Source: Thermoanaerobaculia bacterium (GTDB taxonomy: Bacteria; Acidobacteriota; Thermoanaerobaculia; Multivoradales; Multivoraceae). From it: a stretch of 64,000 nucleotides of DNA. The translations under genes and the position numbers were made by a program. The stretch covers positions 1-64,000 of the forward strand of contig JAJEBV010000045.1 in NCBI GenBank assembly GCA_022822365.1. Direction: 5' to 3'. Of this stretch, positions 46,955-56,321 are shown piece after piece. The first letter of the stretch is position 1, and every line of letters starts with the position of its first letter. The notes below the pieces were generated by a model that did no database searches, had not been told where the DNA came from, and was given only the letters and a program-made list of their open reading frames with translations.

Positions 46955-47032
46955 TGGGTGCGCGGGTCTTCTGACCCGCTGCCGCCGCAGGCGGCCGGTA
47001 AGACGGCGCCGGCCGCCAGGCCGGCTCCGCTT
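46955..47032 (+). repeat. REP-like composite element, copy F (three hairpins) between fabG and acpP
   Basis: TGGGTGCGC is followed by hairpin I (GCGGGTCTTCTGACCCGC), hairpin II (GCCGCCGCAGGCGGC) and hairpin III (GCCGGCCGCCAGGCCGGC), then CTCCGCTT. Its first 41 bases match copy C inside aroDE closely, and the whole matches copy D. Confidence 0.8.
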
Positions 47033-47040
47033 GGGAGCTC

Positions 47041-47787
47041 CTACGTCATGCCCCCGCTGACGCTCAGCACCTCGCCCGTTACGTAGGACGCTTCATCGCT
47101 CGCCAGGTACAGCACCGCCGCCGCGATGTCCTCCACCGTGCCCAGGCGCACCAGGCCGTGCTGCTCCAGGAAGCGCTCTCCCGCCCCGTCCGGCAGGGCC
47201 GCGGTCATGTCCGTCTCGATGAAGCCCGGCGCCACCACGTTGACCGTGATTCCGCGGCTCAGGAGTTCCCGCGCGAGCGACTTGCTGAACCCGATCAGCC
47301 CGGCCTTGGAGGCGGCGTAATTCGCCTGGCCCGCGTTGCCGACGACCCCTGCAACCGAAGACACCGACACGACCCGGCCATGGCGGCGCCGCATCATGCC
47401 GCGGACCAGAGCCTTGGTCAGGACGAAGGCGCCGGTCAGGTTCACGTCGAGCACCCGCTGCCATTGCTCCAGGGTCATCCGCGCCAGCAGGTTGTCGGCC
47501 GTGATGCCCGCGTTGTTCACCAGAATGTCGACGGCCGCGAACTCCGAAGGCAGCCCCCGCACCGCGGCGGGGATCGACTCGTGATCGGCAAGGTCGAGCG
47601 CCATCGCATGGGCCTCGCCTCCGCCCGCCCGCACCGCGCCGGCGACCTCCTCGAGGAGTTCCTCGTTGCGCGCGGCAAGCACCACCCGCGCGCCCTGCCG
47701 CGCCAGCAGCAGCGCCGCGGCACGGCCGATGCCGCGCGAGGCGCCGGTGATCAGCGCGGTTCTGCCCGTCAGGTCGAAGAGGCTCAC
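47041..47787 (-). CDS. fabG: 3-oxoacyl-ACP reductase
   Basis: This 248-residue short-chain dehydrogenase has the NADP loop ALITGASRGIGRA, NNAGIT, and the catalytic Ser-Tyr-Lys in VSSVAGVVGNAGQANYAASKAG. It ends VLSVSGGMT as usual. It reduces 3-ketoacyl-ACP in fatty-acid elongation. The start is GTG at 47787 and overlaps the fabD stop (GTGA). Confidence 0.96.
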   Translation of the reverse strand: MSLFDLTGRTALITGASRGIGRAAALLLARQGARVVLAARNEELLEEVAGAVRAGGGEAHAMALDLADHESIPAAVRGLPSEFAAVDILVNNAGITADNLLARMTLEQWQRVLDVNLTGAFVLTKALVRGMMRRRHGRVVSVSSVAGVVGNAGQANYAASKAGLIGFSKSLARELLSRGITVNVVAPGFIETDMTAALPDGAGERFLEQHGLVRLGTVEDIAAAVLYLASDEASYVTGEVLSVSGGMT

Positions 47788-48725
47788 GCTGCGAGGTCCT
47801 TCGGTTCGGCGACGGCCTGCACCTTCAGACCGCGCTCGATGCGCCGCGCGAGCCCGGAAAGCACCTTGCCCGGACCGATCTCGACGAGTCGCCCGACGCC
47901 TCGGGAAGCCATCAGGGCCACCGACTCCGACCAGCGTACGGCGCCGTCAATCTGCCGGACCAGCGCGTCGCGCGCCGCCGCCGCCGTCTTCACCTCGGTC
48001 GCATCCACGTTGCAGACGACCGGCACTTCGGGGTCCGCCATCGGGACGTCCCGAATCAGGGGCTCCATCGCGACCCGCGCCGGTTCCATCAGGACGCAGT
48101 GGAAGGGCGCCGACACGGGCAGTGGAATCGCCCGCCGGGCGCCCCGCTCATCCGCAAGCTCCACGGCCCGGTCGACGGCTCCGGCCGCGCCGGCGATCAC
48201 GATCTGTCCGGGTGCGTTCAGGTTCGCGAGCTGGCAGACGCCGCCAGTGTCGCTCGCCGCCTGTGCAGCCACCGCCGCCGTGTCCTCCTGGCTCAGCCCA
48301 AGGATCGCGGCCATGGCGCCCTCGCCGACCGGCACCGCCTGCTGCATCGCCTGCCCGCGGGCCCGCACCAGCCGCAGGGCGTCGGCGAGTTCGAGGGCTC
48401 CCGCCGCCACGAGAGCCGAGTACTCGCCCAGGCTGTGGCCGGCCACGAAGGCCGGCGCCTCAGGCCCAGGATCCCGCGCCAGGTAGCTGCGCAGGACCGC
48501 GACCGACATGGCGACGATCGCCGGCTGGGTGTTAGCGGTCAGTTGGAGCTCGTCCTCGGGACCCTCGAAGCAGAGCCGCGACAGCGAGAAGCCGAGCGTG
48601 TCGTCCGCCTCCTCGAAGACCGCCCGCGCCTCGGGAAAGGCCGCGGCCAGCGCACGGCCCATGCCGACCCGCTGCGAGCCTTGGCCCGGAAAGACGTACG
48701 CCACGCTGTTCGTCGCAAGGTCCAT
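47784..48725 (-). CDS. fabD: malonyl-CoA:ACP transacylase
   Basis: This 313-residue enzyme starts AYVFPGQGSQRVGMG. The nucleophile Ser is in VAGHSLGEYSALVAAGAL, the Arg in RGQAMQQAVP and the His in VSAPFHCVLM. It loads malonyl groups onto AcpP. It overlaps fabG by 4 bp. In most bacteria fabH is directly upstream; here the 2498-aa and 1065-aa genes lie between. Confidence 0.96.
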   Translation of the reverse strand: MDLATNSVAYVFPGQGSQRVGMGRALAAAFPEARAVFEEADDTLGFSLSRLCFEGPEDELQLTANTQPAIVAMSVAVLRSYLARDPGPEAPAFVAGHSLGEYSALVAAGALELADALRLVRARGQAMQQAVPVGEGAMAAILGLSQEDTAAVAAQAASDTGGVCQLANLNAPGQIVIAGAAGAVDRAVELADERGARRAIPLPVSAPFHCVLMEPARVAMEPLIRDVPMADPEVPVVCNVDATEVKTAAAARDALVRQIDGAVRWSESVALMASRGVGRLVEIGPGKVLSGLARRIERGLKVQAVAEPKDLAA

Positions 48726-48780
48726 GGGAAACCGGGCAGTCGGAAGGTTCTGGAGTAGTCAGGGTCGTGCTTCGGCCGCG

Positions 48781-51700
48781 TCAGGGCGGCGACGCCGACG
48801 CTGGCGACCCGCACGCGGCAATCCGCTTCAGTTCGATCCTGTCGAACCATGCGTCGCCAAGGTTAGCGCCTTCCCGGACCGCCCGCACCCGGACCGCTCC
48901 CACCGAGTCGGAGATGCACTTCGTCACCGCCCCGCACTCCCAGACGCCGGTCTCCGTCGCCACGATGTGGGCGTCCAGGAAGCCCCCGTCGCGGCCCGCG
49001 CCGCCATCGAAGTCCACGAAGACGTTGTCGTTCGCGTTCTCCCGCAGCATGCAGGCCGCGAGCCGGTACGTGCCGCCCGTCACCGGAATCCACTGCTCCG
49101 TGACCACGGCGTCGTCCGCTTCGTCGCCGCCGGCGTCGCTGCCGCGCAGCCGCAACGCCAGGTCACCGGGGGCGCCTCCGAATGTCGGTGCGCCGGCCTT
49201 CTGGCCGGCTTGCCGCCGCGGGCGGCCAGGAGACGAGCCAGCGCCGGCGGACCGAGCCGCCCCGAGGCCGGCCGGAATCCGGGAGATCGTTGCGTCGCCC
49301 GAATCGGCGAACCAGCCCGGCGTTCCGGCCTCCGCCGCGGCGCCATCGCTCCCGCCACGCCCGGCCTGGACACCGTTCCGGAACTCGAACGCGACGCCGG
49401 AAGACGGCGGCGGCGCCGATACCGCCCCCTGCGCCGCGGCCGCCGCCACCGCGTGTTCGCTCACCGTGATCATGAACGTGAGCGTAGCCGTCCCGCCGTT
49501 CGCGTCCATCGCCGTGTAGCTGTACTCCGTTTCCTTCAGCACCGCCGTCGGCCGGCCCGAGATCGTCCGCCTGGACCCGTCGAACGTCACGCCGTCCGGC
49601 AACTCCGGCGTCAGCGAGTAGGTGAACGGTCCGGCCGTCCCGTCCGCCTCGTGCAGGAGCAACGTGGCGATGGCCGCGTCCTTCGCCCACCTCTGATCGC
49701 CGATCGCCGCGTCCCCGAACGACGGGTCCTCCACCTCGATCGTCCTGAGCTCCGTCTTCCTCCCGAACCAGCCGTCGGCGCCGCGCACCATGCGCCAGCG
49801 GAACCCCGGGCGTCCGACCTCCGTCGGCGCCGTGATGGTGAAGGTGAAGTCCACCGTCGCGTCCGGCGCCACGTCCGCCGGCGGGGAGACCCGCTTGAGG
49901 CCCCAGCGCTCGTTGTCGTCCGGCCGCTGCGAGCCCAGTGCGTAGCCCGAAGCCTGTGTCCAGGTCGTCGTGCCCGTGTTCCGCATCCGCACGGTGACCA
50001 CGGCCTCCGAGCCCGCCGCCATCTTCTCCGGTACGGCCGTCTGGGATACGAACGCCGCATCGTCCATCGCCAGAGCTTCCACCGTGATCCCGAAGGACAA
50101 GGTCGCCCTTCCGCCGTCCGTGTCCGTCGCGGTGTAGCCGTACCGCGTCGCCGCCTGCGCCGCTTCCGGCGTTCCGGAGACCGTGCGGGTCGATTCGGCG
50201 AACGTCACGCCGTCCGGCAGGTCGGGCGAGATCGCATACCTGAACGGCCCCGCCGTGCCGCCGGCCGCCGGCAGGACCAGAGCGTCCAGCGCCTCGCCCT
50301 GCATCCACGACTGGTCAGGAACCGTCTCGTCCCCGAAGGACGGATCCTCCACCGTGACGGACACATCCGCCGTATGCGCCCCGAACCACGCGCCCGGGTC
50401 CCGCACCATGCGCCACGTGAAGGGATGAACGCCCGGCGTCTCCGGCACCGTGACGTCGAACGTGAAGTCGGCCGTCTCGTTCGGGGCGATGGTCCCCGGC
50501 ACGGCTGCCCGGCGCACGCCCCACCTGTCCTTGTCCGAGCGATCCCAGGAACCCAGGCCGTAGCCGGCGGGCGACGACCAGGTCGTCGTGCCGGTGTTCG
50601 ACATCGTGACGGTCACCGTCGCCGTGCCGCCGGCGGCCATCTTCGACGGCAGGCCCGTGACCGACACGACGGCCGCGTCGTCGATCACGTCTTCCTCGAC
50701 GGCTATCTCGAACGTGAGCTTCGCCTTGCCGCCGCCGGCATCCGTGGCGACGTACCGGTACTCCGTTGCCTCCTGCACGGCTTCCGGCGTTCCGGCCAGC
50801 AGTCGCGTCGCTTCCGTGAAGGTCACGCCATCCGGCAGGGCGGGCTTGAGCGAGTAGGTCAGCGCTCCGCCATTGCCCCTTGCCTCGGGCAGGGTGAGCG
50901 ACACGACGGTCTCGCCCTTCACCCACATCTGGTCCGGTATCTCCTGGCCCAGGAACGACGGGTCCTCCACCGCGATCGTCAAGAGCTCCGTCTTGCCGCC
51001 GAACCAGGCGGCGGCGCCCCGCACCATCCGCCACCGGAACTTGTGGTTCCCCACCTCCATGGGCGCCGTGATGGCGAAGGTCAGGTCCACCGTCTCGTCC
51101 GGCGCCACGTCGGCCGGCAGCGCCACGCGGGCCAGCCCCCAGATCTCGTTGTCCAGTGGCCGCTGGGAGCCCAGCCTGTAACTGGCCGACTTCCACGTCG
51201 TGGGGCCCGTGTTCCGCATCCGCACCGTCACCGTCGCCTTCTCGCCGGCAAGCATCACCTCCGGCACGCCCGCGTGCGAGACGAAGGCGGCGTCGTCCAG
51301 GCCCTCGAGCCATACCTCGATCGTGAAGGTGAGCGTTGCCGCGTCCGCGGCGTCCGCGTTGCCGTCCGCGTCCGTCGCCGTGTAGGTGTACAGCGTCGGG
51401 TCCTGCGTCGCCGTCGGCGTGCCCGAGAGCGTCCGCGTCGCCGGGTCGAACGTCACGCTCGCCGGAGGCTCCGGCGACAGCGTGTAGGTCAGCTTCCCGT
51501 TGCCGCCGGTTGCCTCGGGCAGGGCGAACGGCTCGAACGCCCGGTTCGCCATCCACTCGATGTCGTCCATCTGGGCGTTGAACACCGGGGCCGTGTCCGT
51601 CTCGTCGTCATCCACCGTCACGTCCACCGTCGCCGTCTCGCCGTTGTAGCCGCCGCCCGTCGCGGTGAGCGTGATCTCCGTCGTCTCGTCGTCGAAGTCG

Positions 51701-54700
51701 TCGTCCTGGGCGCCCTTGGCCGTCACCGTCCGGGGCGCTGCATGGTTCGTGGGCGTGAAGATGAGCTCACGCGGATCCGTCGTCACGATCTCCCTGTCCA
51801 TCGCGAGCGACACGGTGACGTCCTCCGTCGGAGGCGACCCCAGCTTGACGGTGAGCGTCTGGTCCGTTTCGCCTTCCTTCAACTCGAGACGAGTCGTGCT
51901 CAGCACCAGGGCCACGCGCTTCACCGCGATCGTGAAGGTCTGAGACGCCGCGTCGCCGTCCGCCGTGTTCCGGTCCGCGTCCGTCGCCTTGTACGTGTAC
52001 TCCGTGGCCTCCTGTTGAGACTCCGGCGTGCCGGCAAGGATGCGCGTCGCGGGATCGAACACGACACCCTCGGGCGGATCGGGCGAGAGGGTGTAGGTCA
52101 GCTTCCCGTTGCCGCCCGTCGCCTCGGGCAGCGTGACGGTGTCGATCGGCCGATCCGCCGTCCACTCCTGGTCCTGGGCCTCCTCGCTGAACGACGGGGC
52201 CGTGTCCGTCTCGTCGTCCTCCACCGTCACGACGACCGTCGCCGCCACGCCGTCGTAGCCGCCGCCGGCAGCGGTGAGCGTGATCTCCGTCGTCTCGTCG
52301 TCGAAGTCGTCGTCCTCGACACCCTGGACCGTCACCGTCCGCGCCACGTTGTGGTTGGCCGTGGTAAACGTCAGGCTCGCCGGATTCACCGATGCCGCGC
52401 CAGCATCGCCGCTCTTGAGCGACACCGTCACGTCGCTCTTCGGGCGCGCGGCCAGCTTGACCGTGAACGTCCCGCCGGCGCCGCCCTCCTGAAGGGCCAG
52501 GCTCGCCTTGCTCGACACGAGGGCCGGCTGCTTCACCGTGATCGTGAACTCCGCCGCGGCGGCATCCGTCTCCGACGTGTTCTCGTCCGAGTCCGCCGCC
52601 GTGTACGTGTACCGCGTCGCGGCCACCGGCGCCGCCGGCGTGCCCGACAGCGTCCGCGTGGAGGAGTCGAACGTCACGCCTTCCGGCGGGTCCGGCGACA
52701 GCGAGTACGTCAGCGGCGCGTTGCCGCCGTTCCCGGCGGGCAGCACGACCGGGTCGATCGCGCGGCCCGCGAGCCACTCCAGGGCGTCGAACTCTCCGGC
52801 GAGCTCCGGGACCGTGTCGACGTCGTCGTCATCCACCGTAACCGTCACCACCTTCACCACGCCGTCGTAACCGCCGCCGATCGCCCGCAGGCCGACCTTC
52901 GTCGTCTCGTCCTCGAAGCCGGGGTCCGGCACGCCCGCGACCGTCACCGGCCGCGGCTCGCCGTAGTCGGCCGGCGTGAACGTCAGCCTCGCCGGAGTCG
53001 CCTCCACCGCCCCGGGATCGGAACTCGCCACCTCCACCGTCACCCCGGCCGTCGGCTGCGACGCCAGCTTCACCGTGAAGGCCGAGCCGCCGACGCCCTC
53101 GTCCACCGCCAGTTCCGTCTCGCTCAGCAACAGGCCGACCCGCCGCACCGCGATCGTGAACTCGTCCGTATCCGCGTCGCTGGCCGTGGTGTTCTCGTCC
53201 GAGTCCGTCACCGTGTACGTGTACGCCGTCGCGGCCCGTGTCCCGGCCGGCGTGCCGGACAGCATCCGCGTCGAGGGGTTGAAGCTCACTCCGTCCGGCG
53301 GCTCCGGCGACAGCGAGTAGGTCAACTCCCCGTTGCCGCCCGTCGCCGCGGGCAGCGTGAGCGGAGTGATCCGCTGGCCCGTCACCCACTGCTGATCCGG
53401 GACCGTCCCGGTCAACTCCGGCGCCGTGTCCGGCGGCGTCACCTCGATCGTGAACGTCTGCGCCACCCGGTCGCCGTCCCCGTCTGTCGCGCTGTAGGTG
53501 TATGTCTTCGGCGCCTGAATCGTCGTGGGCCTGCCCGAGAGCTTCCGCGACGTGTCGTTGAACGTCACGCCGGCGGGCGGCTTCGGCGACAGCGAGTAGG
53601 TCAGGGCGCCGTCGCCGCCGGTCGCCGCGGGAAGCTTCACCGGCGGCGAGAGCGCCTTGTCCTGCTCCCACTGCTGGCTGGGAGCCGTTCCGGTGAAGTA
53701 CGGAGCCTCGTTCGGCTCCACCACCTCGATCGTGAACGTCCGCGTGTCCCTGTCGCCGGCGCCCCGGTTGCCGTCGGAGTCCGTCACGGTGTACGTGTAC
53801 GTCGTCGCATCCTGCAGCGTCGTCGGCGTGCCCGACAGCACCCGCGTCGAGGAGTTGAAGGTCACGCCGGCGGGCCACGGCCGCGACAGCGAGTATCTCA
53901 ACGTCCCGTTGCCGCCGGTCGCCACGGGCAGCGTGACCGACACCCGCCGGCCTCTTTCCCACACCTGGTTCGACGCCGTTCCGCTGAACGCCGGCGCCCG
54001 GTCGACGGCCACCCTCACGGTTGCCGTCTTGCCAGCGTAGTCCCCGCCCCTCGCGCTCAGGTTGATCGTCGTCATCTCGCCAGGTGCGTTCCGCTTGCCC
54101 GTGACCGTTACCGTCTGCTTCGAGCCGTAGCCGGTCGTGGAGAAGGCCAGGCTCCCCTTGTTAACCGACGCCACTCCGGCGTTCGCGCTCGTCACCGAGA
54201 CCGTCACCCCGGCCGTCGGCTGCGTCGCCAGCTTCACCGTGAACTCGGCGGTCTCACCCTCCTTGATCGTCAGGCTCGCGGGATCCACCACCAGGCCGGG
54301 TTGGGCCGGCTCCTCATCGTCGTCCACGTTCACGACCACCGTGGCCGAGACGCCCTCGTAGCCGCCGCCGCTCGCGCTCAGATCGACGATCGTGGTCTCG
54401 TCGGATGCGTCAGTGTCCTGCACGCCGTTGACCCTCACCGTCTGCGTCCGGCTGTAGTTCGTCTCGGTGAAGGTCAGGCTGGTCGAGCCCGCAGCCACCG
54501 ACACGGCGCCGTTGTCCCGGCTCGTCACCGACACGACGACGCTGTCCTTCGGCTTCGCCGCCAACTTCACCTTGAACGTGCCGGATCCGCCCTCCGTGAT
54601 CTTCAGGCTCGTCGGGTCCACCACCAGAACCGCCACGCCGATCGTGAAGGTCTGCTCGGCCTTCTTGTTAGCCGCGTCCGTCACGGTATACGTGTACGTC

Positions 54701-56277
54701 TTCGCATCCTGGGCATTCGCCGGCGTGCCCGACAGCGTCCGTGTGCTGCGCGTCACACCGGCGGGCAGCTCCGGCGACAGGCCGTACGTGTACGGCGGAG
54801 TGCCGCCGGTCGCCGCGGGCAGAGTCTTCGAAACCTCTTGGCCCTTCGGCCAGACCTGATCGGCGACCGGCGGCAACGTCGGCTCGGGCGGCTCGACCAC
54901 CTTGATCGTGAACGTCCGCGAGGCCGTCTTGTTGGCCGCGTCCGTCACGGAGTACGTGTACGTCTCTGCAGCCAGCGCCTTCGTCGGCCTGCCCGACAAG
55001 ACCCGTGTCGACTTGTTGAACGTCACGCCTGAAGGCAATTCCGGGGGCTTCGACAGGCCGTACGTGTACGGCTTCGTCCCCCCGGTCGCCGCCGGCAGAG
55101 TCTTCGAAACCCGCTGGCCCCTCGGCCAGATCTGATCGTCGACCGGCGGCAACTTCGGCGGCGGTTCGGTGTCGTCGTCCGTTACCGCCACCGGCAGCGA
55201 TGCCGTCACGCGGTCGTAGCCGCCGCCGCTGGCGCGAAGTCTGATGTTCGTGCTCTCGTTGTCCTTGTCCTTGTCCTGCTTGCCCTCGACCGTCACCTCC
55301 TGCGTTCTGCCGTAGCTGTCCTTGTTGAACGTCAGGCTCGTGCGATTCACGTCCGCCGCTCCAGCGTCGGCGCTCGACAGCGACACCGTCACGTTGCCCT
55401 GCGGCCGCGCCGCCAGCTTTACCGTGAAATCCTTGCTCTCTCCCTCATCGACCCCCAGCCTTGTCGGTTCCAGGATGAGAACCGGCCGCTTCGCGCTGAT
55501 CGTGAACGTCTCCGTGTCCGTGTCGCCGTCCACATCCGTCACCTTCCACCTGCAGGTCTTCCGCGGCCATTCCCTGCTCGGCGTGCCGCTGATGCGCTTC
55601 CTCGTCTCGTTGAACGTGACGCCCGGAGGCAAAGCGCAACTCAACGCATACGACAAGGCGCCGTTGCCGTCCATCGCGCCCGGCAGCGTCACCACCGGCG
55701 AAATCGCCCGCCCCGTCAGCCACTCCTGGTCGTCGACCGTCCCCTTGAAACTCGGCGACTCGTCCGGCCCCACCAGGATCGTCATGGCGTCCGTGCGCGC
55801 GCCGAACCCCTCGCCGGGCTTGGCGGGGATGATCGGCCGATCGGTGACGACCGTGCTGCGAACCATCCGCCACTGGAAGGTGTAGCTGCCTATCTTGCTC
55901 GGCGCCGTGATCGTGAAACGGAAACTGCGCGGAGCGTTAGGCGCGACGCTGCCGGTAACCGGCACGCCCTTGACGCCCCAGTCGTCACCGACCGAATCCA
56001 GGGAGAACGAGGTCCTGGTCGTCGTCTTCGTCCCACCGCTGGTCTCCTCGACAACCGACGCCCGCCAGGTCGTCGTGCCGGTGTTCAACATCCTCACCGT
56101 CACGGTCGCCTTGCCGCCGAGGTCCATCCTCGGCGGCACGCCGGAGTAGGACACGAACGCCGCGTTGTCGCCCGCTCTCGCCGGGGCGGCCGTGAACGCA
56201 AGAGCGAGGAACAGCCCCGCCGCCATACCGCGCCGGAGCGCACCGCAACCCCATCCGCCCGTCTTCACGTTCGCCAT
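48781..56277 (-). CDS. giant secreted protein of Ig-like, Calx-beta and NBR1-FW-like repeats
   Basis: This 2498-residue protein has a signal peptide (MAAGLFLALAFTAAPARA). One four-tryptophan (NBR1-FW-like) domain follows at the N-terminus, and three more lie near the C-terminus. They carry VTVRMxNTGTTTW and FRWRMVR motifs. Between and around them are about 12 He_PIG-type Ig domains (core LPAATGGNGxLTYSLSPxPP, then TRTLSGTP) and about 6 Calx-beta-like domains (core VxEGxxxTFTVKLAxxPxxxVTV). The last 150 residues look like a jelly-roll binding domain. No catalytic motif is seen. Residues about 2349-2363 are encoded by a REP-like element. The ATG at 56277 is preceded by GGAGGGGAG. It may be a surface or matrix protein. 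Confidence 0.85.
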   Translation of the reverse strand: MANVKTGGWGCGALRRGMAAGLFLALAFTAAPARAGDNAAFVSYSGVPPRMDLGGKATVTVRMLNTGTTTWRASVVEETSGGTKTTTRTSFSLDSVGDDWGVKGVPVTGSVAPNAPRSFRFTITAPSKIGSYTFQWRMVRSTVVTDRPIIPAKPGEGFGARTDAMTILVGPDESPSFKGTVDDQEWLTGRAISPVVTLPGAMDGNGALSYALSCALPPGVTFNETRKRISGTPSREWPRKTCRWKVTDVDGDTDTETFTISAKRPVLILEPTRLGVDEGESKDFTVKLAARPQGNVTVSLSSADAGAADVNRTSLTFNKDSYGRTQEVTVEGKQDKDKDNESTNIRLRASGGGYDRVTASLPVAVTDDDTEPPPKLPPVDDQIWPRGQRVSKTLPAATGGTKPYTYGLSKPPELPSGVTFNKSTRVLSGRPTKALAAETYTYSVTDAANKTASRTFTIKVVEPPEPTLPPVADQVWPKGQEVSKTLPAATGGTPPYTYGLSPELPAGVTRSTRTLSGTPANAQDAKTYTYTVTDAANKKAEQTFTIGVAVLVVDPTSLKITEGGSGTFKVKLAAKPKDSVVVSVTSRDNGAVSVAAGSTSLTFTETNYSRTQTVRVNGVQDTDASDETTIVDLSASGGGYEGVSATVVVNVDDDEEPAQPGLVVDPASLTIKEGETAEFTVKLATQPTAGVTVSVTSANAGVASVNKGSLAFSTTGYGSKQTVTVTGKRNAPGEMTTINLSARGGDYAGKTATVRVAVDRAPAFSGTASNQVWERGRRVSVTLPVATGGNGTLRYSLSRPWPAGVTFNSSTRVLSGTPTTLQDATTYTYTVTDSDGNRGAGDRDTRTFTIEVVEPNEAPYFTGTAPSQQWEQDKALSPPVKLPAATGGDGALTYSLSPKPPAGVTFNDTSRKLSGRPTTIQAPKTYTYSATDGDGDRVAQTFTIEVTPPDTAPELTGTVPDQQWVTGQRITPLTLPAATGGNGELTYSLSPEPPDGVSFNPSTRMLSGTPAGTRAATAYTYTVTDSDENTTASDADTDEFTIAVRRVGLLLSETELAVDEGVGGSAFTVKLASQPTAGVTVEVASSDPGAVEATPARLTFTPADYGEPRPVTVAGVPDPGFEDETTKVGLRAIGGGYDGVVKVVTVTVDDDDVDTVPELAGEFDALEWLAGRAIDPVVLPAGNGGNAPLTYSLSPDPPEGVTFDSSTRTLSGTPAAPVAATRYTYTAADSDENTSETDAAAAEFTITVKQPALVSSKASLALQEGGAGGTFTVKLAARPKSDVTVSLKSGDAGAASVNPASLTFTTANHNVARTVTVQGVEDDDFDDETTEITLTAAGGGYDGVAATVVVTVEDDETDTAPSFSEEAQDQEWTADRPIDTVTLPEATGGNGKLTYTLSPDPPEGVVFDPATRILAGTPESQQEATEYTYKATDADRNTADGDAASQTFTIAVKRVALVLSTTRLELKEGETDQTLTVKLGSPPTEDVTVSLAMDREIVTTDPRELIFTPTNHAAPRTVTAKGAQDDDFDDETTEITLTATGGGYNGETATVDVTVDDDETDTAPVFNAQMDDIEWMANRAFEPFALPEATGGNGKLTYTLSPEPPASVTFDPATRTLSGTPTATQDPTLYTYTATDADGNADAADAATLTFTIEVWLEGLDDAAFVSHAGVPEVMLAGEKATVTVRMRNTGPTTWKSASYRLGSQRPLDNEIWGLARVALPADVAPDETVDLTFAITAPMEVGNHKFRWRMVRGAAAWFGGKTELLTIAVEDPSFLGQEIPDQMWVKGETVVSLTLPEARGNGGALTYSLKPALPDGVTFTEATRLLAGTPEAVQEATEYRYVATDAGGGKAKLTFEIAVEEDVIDDAAVVSVTGLPSKMAAGGTATVTVTMSNTGTTTWSSPAGYGLGSWDRSDKDRWGVRRAAVPGTIAPNETADFTFDVTVPETPGVHPFTWRMVRDPGAWFGAHTADVSVTVEDPSFGDETVPDQSWMQGEALDALVLPAAGGTAGPFRYAISPDLPDGVTFAESTRTVSGTPEAAQAATRYGYTATDTDGGRATLSFGITVEALAMDDAAFVSQTAVPEKMAAGSEAVVTVRMRNTGTTTWTQASGYALGSQRPDDNERWGLKRVSPPADVAPDATVDFTFTITAPTEVGRPGFRWRMVRGADGWFGRKTELRTIEVEDPSFGDAAIGDQRWAKDAAIATLLLHEADGTAGPFTYSLTPELPDGVTFDGSRRTISGRPTAVLKETEYSYTAMDANGGTATLTFMITVSEHAVAAAAAQGAVSAPPPSSGVAFEFRNGVQAGRGGSDGAAAEAGTPGWFADSGDATISRIPAGLGAARSAGAGSSPGRPRRQAGQKAGAPTFGGAPGDLALRLRGSDAGGDEADDAVVTEQWIPVTGGTYRLAACMLRENANDNVFVDFDGGAGRDGGFLDAHIVATETGVWECGAVTKCISDSVGAVRVRAVREGANLGDAWFDRIELKRIAACGSPASASPP
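49187..49230 (+). repeat. REP-like palindromic element, copy G, inside the 2498-aa gene
   Basis: GGTGCGC leads into hairpin I (GCCGGCCTTCTGGCCGGC) and hairpin II (GCCGCCGCGGGCGGC). The first hairpin is identical to that of copy A. It is translated as a PGRPRRQAGQKAGAP stretch that does not resemble the surrounding domains. The frame used differs from that used in aroDE. Confidence 0.7.
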
Positions 56278-56321
56278 GCGCTCGTCTCCCCTCCCGCCAA
56301 CCAACCCGAGTGCGCCGTCCG

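Noticed and set aside
48508..55032. A plus-strand open frame of more than 2000 codons antisense to the 2498-aa gene, and similar long antisense frames across 36-43 kb
   Set aside because: The GC-rich repeats on the minus strand leave stop-free antisense frames. The translations are arginine/histidine/proline-rich, lack signal peptides and domains, and mirror the repeat period of the real gene.
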